NCBI GenBank assembly: GCA_014058105.1
Contig: JACGCM010002285.1
Coordinates: forward strand, 186,001-250,000
DNA: 64,000 bases
Origin: Kingdonia uniflora
Taxonomy: Eukaryota; Streptophyta; Magnoliopsida; Ranunculales; Circaeasteraceae
Reading direction: 5' to 3'
In this document: piece by piece, positions 58,641 through 64,000 of the stretch
Layout: the number at the start of each line of letters is the position of its first letter
Position numbering within the stretch: position 1 is the first letter of the stretch
The notes under the pieces: generated by a model
Seen by the model: the letters and a program-made list of their open reading frames with translations, nothing else
Told to the model about the DNA's origin: nothing
Databases searched by the model: none
Position numbers and translations under genes: made by a program

Positions 58641-58648
58641 TTTTACAA

Positions 58649-59648
58649 ACAGAACGAATCGCAGAAATCGCCGAATAAGTAATAAATCAAACAAATTACA
58701 AAATAAGGACAAAGGATTTACCAGGAGGAGGGAAGCTGAAAACCCTTACAGATAAAAAACTACTCCCCACGAATAATCTACTATGATCAAATAGGTTATA
58801 AGCAATTTTTCCAAGCTTTCTTTAAGCTTTTAATGAAGTCTCTCAAACCCTAGTTCTCTCTCGAATTAAACTCACAAAAGATACAATAAGAAACGCCCTA
58901 AGTATCCCTATAGTAGGAAGGTTATTACATTAATTTGGACAAAAAGTATGGATCACGAGGCAAGCCAACGTCTTCATTCCAACCTTATAAAACTGTGTTT
59001 ACAAAATCTATTCGAATAGATACCAAAGTTTATTCGAACAGAATAAGTTTGAGACTTTTATACAGATAGACTTTGAGTTTATTCAAACAGACTATTTTTT
59101 ATTCAAACAGACTCATAAGTCTATTCGAATAAAGCTGCTTCTGTCTCTTTTGTTCGAACAGATCAAAGTCTATTTGAACAGAACACTGAAAAACCATATT
59201 TTTCTTTCGTCTTCGATTCTTGCTTGTCTCACGAATTCCAATGAACTTCTACGAACATAATTCGCGGTCATACCTTAACAATCTTCCACTTAAAGTCGAA
59301 TCAACTGTAGGCTATCTCCAGATCTCCAATAATGAATTACTCGCGCTACCCAAACCTTTAATCATAAAGGCCCATAGAAATTATACATGTTGTCCACTTC
59401 TAAAAAGTCACTACCTTCCTAAATATATCAGTCAGATTCACATCAGTGTGAATCTACACAAGTTTCAGTGCACCGTCCTCGAGGAGCGACCGAATATAGT
59501 AATATCGAATATTAATATGCTTGGTCCTAGAGTAAAAAGCCGCATTCTTTGCTAAGTGTATCACATTTTGACAATCTCTATACAACTTAGGAAGATATTG
59601 TTTTTTACGGATCTCTTTCATCAACCCTTTAAGCCAAACTATATAAGC
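58649..59648 (-). mobile_element. Inverted Copia C fragment: RNase H end plus 3' LTR
   Basis: On the minus strand, 59648-59281 encodes the end of Copia RNase H (FGLKGLMKEI-like, the ARTKHINIRY region and the IHTDVNLTDIF region), then a purine tract. An LTR from TGTTAAGGTATGACC (59280) down to about 58649 follows. It is head-on to both neighbouring forward copies and lacks the last 40 bp or so of the LTR. Confidence 0.85.
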
Positions 59649-59841
59649 ATTGATTGTAACCTTTTAATTTTTAGTGAATTGTTCGCGGGGAGTGATTTTT
59701 TATTGGAAAGGGTTTTCCAATTCTCTCCTCCTGGTAAATCTTGCTTTGTTTATTTTGTTCTTCATTGTTTATTTCATGTTCAAAAATTTCTATGATTCGT
59801 TATTGTCATAGAAGATAGACTAGCTACCTCAATTCTCAACA
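59649..59841 (+). repeat. Copia C2 5' LTR, 3' part only
   Basis: It matches 56920-57112 of Copia C1 and ends TTCTCAACA. The primer-site position reads attactattagagc, a mutated form of TGGTATCAGAGC. Confidence 0.8.
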
Positions 59842-59886
59842 ATTACTATTAGAGCACTTGTTCTAGGGCTCGTGTGGTGAAGAACG

Positions 59887-60590
59887 TTGGCCGACGAAAA
59901 GAAATTGGAGATCACAAACTTTAGTGGTTTGAATTTTAGAGTGTGGACTATGCAGAGAGAAGATTATCTCTGTCAGAAGGATCTTGACTTACCACTAGGT
60001 AGGATTGAGATGAAACTGGCATATCATGATGCTACAAAGTGGGCGCGCTTGATACCGTTAGATTGGTACTATCATCTCAAATCCTACATATGATCTCCAA
60101 AGTTGGGATAACAAAGGAGTTTATGGAAACTTTATCCTCTGTGTACATGGAATCGTTCGAGGCAAATAAGGTACATCTCTTACGCCGTTTGTTTACTTTA
60201 AAGATAAAAGATAATTGTAGTATATAATCTTATATTAGTTAGTTCAATACTATTCATGGTCAACTTGAATCTATGAAAATAACTTTTATCGAGGAGGTAT
60301 GAGCGTGGGCTCTTTTGGGGCAGATGCTCAAGAGCTGGGAAGGGTTTATTACAGCTGTGAATAATTCATTGAAGATGAATGTAATTAAATTTGACACTAT
60401 AGTCTCGTTAATTATGAATGAAGATAATAAGCGTAAATCGTCTGAACCCTATTCGAGTTCAAACGGCAATGCGTTGAACGTCGAGGAAAGAGAGAGGTCA
60501 TATAGAAAGTGGCAAAAGAATAGAAGAGATCATTCTTCTAAGAAATTTAATGATAATGAGAAAGATACAATGAACCTCATTGAGGAGGTT
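59887..60590 (+). pseudogene. Copia C2 Gag
   Basis: The frame at 59887 begins MADEKKLEITNFSGLNFRVW and LPLGRIEMKL, the Copia Gag start. Indels shift it after 60050. The frame at 60315 resumes with MLKSWEGFITAVNNSLKMNV and FDTIVSLIMNEDNKRKSSEP. After YRKWQKNRRDHS the sequence passes directly to KKFNDNEKDTMNL; the zinc knuckle present in Copia C1 (CGKNGHFRRNY) is deleted, together with about 60 bp. Without it RNA binding would be impaired. Confidence 0.82.
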
Positions 60591-60911
60591 AGTTCTGATG
60601 AGGTTTTACTTCTTTCGTGCAACGATGTTAACGAGTCATGGATAGTTAATTCGGGTACCTTATTCCATGCTACTGCAAACGTATGTTTCCTAACCAATAT
60701 TGTTAAAGGCGACTTTGGTACAATCTTCTTTGCAGACAAAAGTGCGTGCAATATTACTGGAAAGGGAAATGCTAGGTTAAAATTGCCTCTGGGGGCAACG
60801 TTCATTTTAAAAAATGTGCAACTTGTAGCCAAATTAGGGCATAACCTTATCTCAGTTAGCCAATTGTCGGATGATGGTGGATATTTAAGTACCTTTGGTG
60901 ATAATTTCTAG
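60591..60911 (+). pseudogene. Copia C2 protease
   Basis: It continues the same open frame as the Gag end. The catalytic region reads SWIVNSGTLFHATANVCFLT, with Asn in place of the catalytic Asp (Copia C1 keeps DSG). ITGKGNARLKLPLGATFILK and HNLISVSQLSDDGGY complete the domain. The stop at 60909 matches a stop at the same place in Copia C1, so it predates the separation of the two copies or reflects a recurrent change. Confidence 0.82.
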
Positions 60912-60959
60912 AAGGTCACAGAGGGAGCTATTATAGTAGCTCAAAGCTTAAGGCAAGGA

Positions 60960-61560
60960 ACGTTGTATACAATATAAGGCATAATTTTTATACAACCACT
61001 CTAGTGATTGATATAAGTACTTGACACAAATAGCTCAATCACATCAGTGAGAAAGGGATGAAGATTATGGTTAGTAAGGGAAAGCTAGAGGGTCTTGATG
61101 AGGTTGATCTTAAGTTTTGTGAAGAGTATGTTCTTGCTAAACAGAAGAAGGTTAGTTTTAAAATAACCAGAAGATCAAGGAAACCTGAAAAACTAGATCT
61201 TGTTCATAGAGATGATGGTATTTGTAAATTATGGGTCTACTTTGTGAAAAATAAATCGGATGTGTTTTATAAGTTCAAGAAGTGGAGGCCTCTAGTTGAA
61301 AATGAAATTGGCTTGAAACTGAAGTGTTTTAGGTTGAATAGCGTGGGCGATTACTGTAATGATAAGTTTAAAGACTATTAGGCATCAAATGGGATTAGGC
61401 GACAGATAACTATTCCCAGAAGACCAAAGCAAAATGGTATTACAGAACGCATGAACTGAACCATAAATAAAAGAGCGAGGAGAATGTGATTCAATGCAGG
61501 ATTATTGAAGAAAAAAAATTAGGTGAATGTGACTAGTACGGCGGCATACTTGAAAAAAGA
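60960..61560 (+). pseudogene. Copia C2 integrase, partly deleted
   Basis: The frame at 61058-61381 has MVSKGKLEGLDEVDLKFCEE (GAG-pre-integrase zinc region), KKVSFKITRRSRKPEKLDLV, then KFKKWRPLVENEIGLKLKCF. Much of the core between the first Asp (LDLVH) and the KF-KKW helix is missing, because the usual 'LGGSHYYVTFIDD' part seen in Copia C1 is gone. After the stop at 61379, PRRPKQNGITERMN marks the catalytic Glu. The integrase is inactive. Confidence 0.8.
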
Positions 61561-61569
61561 TGGCCTAGG

Positions 61570-62820
61570 ATGGCTTTGAACTTTAGATTGCCTGAAGAAG
61601 TATGGACCGGTAAAGAGATAAACCTTTCTCACTTGCGTATTTTCGGTTGTACCTCATATGTGCTTGATAATTCAGATACAAGGACAAAGTTGAATGAAAA
61701 TTCAATGAAGTGCATATTAATTGGATATGGTGGTGATGAGTTTGGTTACAGATTTTGGGATACGAAGAATTGGAAAGTCATCCGGAGCCGTAATGGTACA
61801 TTCAATGAGGAAGTTTTGTATAAAGATTTCAAAATACCTTTGGAAAGGAATCAAAGTGAAGCATCGAAAAGTATCAACATTGAATTTAAACCCTCTCGAG
61901 AGGGTGAAGAAGAAGTTCTGGTTGAGTCTGATGCACCGGATCAAAGCGAGGAACCTAATGGTCTGGTCATTCCAATAGCACTTCGAAAGCAGTCAATAAA
62001 TGCAAAAACTCTAGCTAGGTACGTTAACTCCCTACTTTACTTATTACTTACAGATGGTGGTGTACTAGAAAGTTACAAAGAGGCTTTAAATGGGGAAGCC
62101 AAGAACAAGTGAGAGTTTGCTATGAATGATAAGATACAGTCATTGTCAGTAAATCAAACTTGGGATTTAGTTTGGTTACCAAAAGGGAGGAGAGCAACTC
62201 ACAATAAGTGGGTATACAGACTAAAGCATGAATACGACGGTTCAAGGAGATTCAAGGCTAGACTTGTGGTGACGAGCTTTCAGCAAAAAGAAGGCAATGA
62301 TTTTGGTGAGGTCTTTGCTCTTATTATAAAAATATCTACTATTCAAGTTGTGATGAATATAGTTGTAGTTAAAGATTTACATCTTGAGCAGCTTGATGTC
62401 AAGACAGTATTTCTTCACGACAACCTTTATGAAGAAATTTATATGAAGCAGTCAGAAGGGTATTCGGTTAAAGGGAAAGAAGATCTAGTGTGTAGGCTCA
62501 CAAAGAGCTTATATGGTTTAAAATAAGTTTCGAGGTAGTAATATTTGAAGTTCGATCAATTCATGTCCAGAAATGGTTATTCGAAATACAACGCGGATCA
62601 TTATTATTTTATCAAGAATACGAAAAAGTCATATATCATTCTACTTCTGTATGGAGATGATATGTTGGTAGCAAGTGCCGACATGAGAGAGATTGTCCAA
62701 TTGAAGGAACAGTTATCCCAGGATTTTTCTATGAAGGACTTAGGTGCTGCAAAACAAGTTTTTAGTATGCGTGTTACACGAGACAAAAAGTGGTGAGAAT
62801 TGAAGTTATCTCAAGCTAAG
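61570..62820 (+). pseudogene. Copia C2 reverse transcriptase
   Basis: The frame 61570-62112 covers the integrase-RT linker (LSHLRIFGCTSYVLDNSD, KCILIGYGGDEFGYRFWD). After a stop at 62110, the frame at 62122-62526 has RATHNKWVYRLKHEYDGSRR and LEQLDVKTVFLHDNLYEEIY. The frame at 62545-62796 holds the catalytic box LLYGDDMLVASADM at about 62645, where the Copia YVDD is YGDD. KDLGAAKQVFSMRVTRDKKW completes the thumb. Stops at 62524 and 62794 are the main lesions. It is the most complete Copia RT in the window. Confidence 0.87.
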
Positions 62821-63612
62821 TACATCAGCAAAGTACTTAAGCAATTTAATATGGATGGTTCTTAAGTTGTTAGTACACCATTAGGAGGTCACTTTAAATT
62901 GTCAAAGCAGTATTGTCTAAAGTCGCAGAAGGACCGCGATGAGATGAAGAAGGTTCCTTATCAATCAGCAGTTAGTAGCCTTATGTACGCTATGATTTGT
63001 GCAAGACCGGATATTTTTCATGTATTGGGAGTTATTAATAGGTATATGATTAATCCAGGCATGGAGCATTGGAAAGTTGTGTAATGAATACTTAGTTATC
63101 TAAAGGGGACTCAAGATATTGTATTATGTTATGGGGGTTCTCATATATGCTTATATGGTTTCGTTGATTTTGATATGGTGGCTGACATTGATAGGTAGAA
63201 GAATACTAGTGGCTTTGTATTTGCATTGGGAAGCAGTGCGGTTACATGAGTTTCGAGGCGACAGAAGATTGTAGTTTTGTCTACGACGAAGGTGGAATAT
63301 GTTATGGCTACAAAAGCATGCAAGGATATGGTTTGGCTTAAAGGGTTGATGAAAAAGCTTGGTTAAGAACAACATCTTCCTAAGTTGTATAACGATTGTC
63401 AAAGTGCAATACATTTAGCAAAGAATGAGGTTTTTCATTCTAGGACCAAGCATATTGATATTCGATATCACTATATTTACTTGCTCCTCGAGGATGGTGT
63501 GTTGAAGTTTGTGAAGATTCATACTGATATAAATCCGCCTAATATGTTTAGGAAAGTGGTGACTTTTCAGAAGTTGACGACATGTACAAGTTCTGTGGGT
63601 CTTCATGATTAA
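62821..63612 (+). pseudogene. Copia C2 RNase H
   Basis: Landmarks are KVPYQSAVSSLMYAMICARP, YMINPGMEHWKVV (stop at 63082), YGFVDFDMVADIDR, NTSGFVFALGSSAVT, STTKVEYVMATKACKDMVWL and SRTKHIDIRYHYI. The first catalytic Asp lies in FVDFDM and the Glu in KVEYVM (normally TEAEYM). RNase H removes the RNA from the hybrid. The frame closes at 63610 and is followed by a purine-rich tract before the 3' LTR. Confidence 0.85.
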
Positions 63613-63689
63613 AGGTCCGGATAGCGCGAGCAATTCATTATTAGAGATCTAGAGATAGGTTACAGTAAATTCGATTTCAAGTGGGAGAT

Positions 63690-64000
63690 TGTTAAGGTAT
63701 GACCCCGAATTTTATTTGTGAAAGTTCATTAGAGTTCGTGGGACGAGCAAGGATCGAAGACGGAAGGAAAATAAGGTTTTTCAGTGTTCTGTTTGAACGA
63801 AAGAGGCAAAAGTAGCTTTATTCGAATAGACTTATGAGTCTGCTCAAATAGAAAACATTTTGAGTCTATTCATATTGAGGTTTTAGAACCCACTCTATTT
63901 GAATAGACTTCATAAACACAGTTTTAGAAGGTTGGAGTGAAGATATTGGTTTGCCTCGTGATTTGTACTTTGAGTCCAAATTGATGTAATAACCTCCTAA
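63690..64000 (+). repeat. Copia C2 3' LTR, cut by window edge
   Basis: TGTTAAGGTATGACCCCGAATT follows the purine tract caagtgggagat. About 310 bp are in the window, with the same ttcgaataga words as the other Copia C LTRs. Confidence 0.88.

Larger units (their letters stand above)
56474..58648 (+). mobile_element. Copia C1: LTR, gag and protease, truncated
   Basis: A 639-bp 5' LTR is followed by a primer-site remnant, Gag, protease and the start of integrase. The sequence then switches at about 58648 to an inverted LTR of the same family. Confidence 0.85.
59649..64000 (+). mobile_element. Copia C2: nearly complete Copia element, runs off the window
   Basis: It has the last 190 bp of the 5' LTR (59649-59841), a primer-site remnant, gag-pol and the start of the 3' LTR (63690 onward). 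The 5' LTR is cut at its left by the inverted fragment. Confidence 0.87.

Overview
The window is eukaryotic plant DNA, most likely from a dicot. It is almost entirely transposable elements: Ty3/Gypsy elements of the Tat/Retand type, a chromovirus, several Copia elements and a CACTA-type DNA transposon. Other plant signs are intron-containing gene pieces with GT..AG borders, initiator-Met-tRNA-type primer sites and CT/GA-rich low-complexity tracts. I see no intact host gene. Nearly every coding region carries stops, frameshifts or deletions. No tRNA, rRNA, CRISPR array or prokaryotic operon is visible.

Layout. (1) 1-9758: Tat1, on the minus strand, cut off by the left window edge. It has a 617-bp 5' LTR, broken gag-pol, a 160-bp tandem array and then a spliced coiled-coil gene on the opposite strand. 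(2) 10383-16706: Copia A, entered by Copia B. (3) 16707-19430: a short hAT-like start, a GT microsatellite and an unrecognised AT-rich block. (4) 19440-51598: a four-level nest. Tat3 is split by Tat2 (23620-51153, TSD CCGAG). Tat2 is split inside its antisense gene by a CACTA-like element (32392-46955). The CACTA element carries an eleven-exon copy of a plant AMBRA1-like WD40 gene. That gene is split by a chromovirus (38132-43337, TSD CTATT). (5) 51598-56340: a minus-strand spliced gene fragment with a repeated SIAQ-type motif, inverted and direct repeats, tandem repeats and an unrecognised ORF. (6) 56474-64000: three pieces of one Copia family arranged forward, inverted, forward.

The nest can be ordered in time from the sequence alone. 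The chromovirus LTRs differ at 3 of 417 positions. The Tat2 LTRs differ at roughly 50 of about 525 positions plus a 40-bp indel. The CACTA/WD40 insertion lies between these two events. Tat1 and Tat2 share an unusual 3' half: a homologous 156-160 bp tandem array, then a multi-exon coiled-coil gene transcribed towards pol, with splice sites at matching positions in both copies. This antisense gene and the gene-carrying CACTA element are the two features most worth following up.
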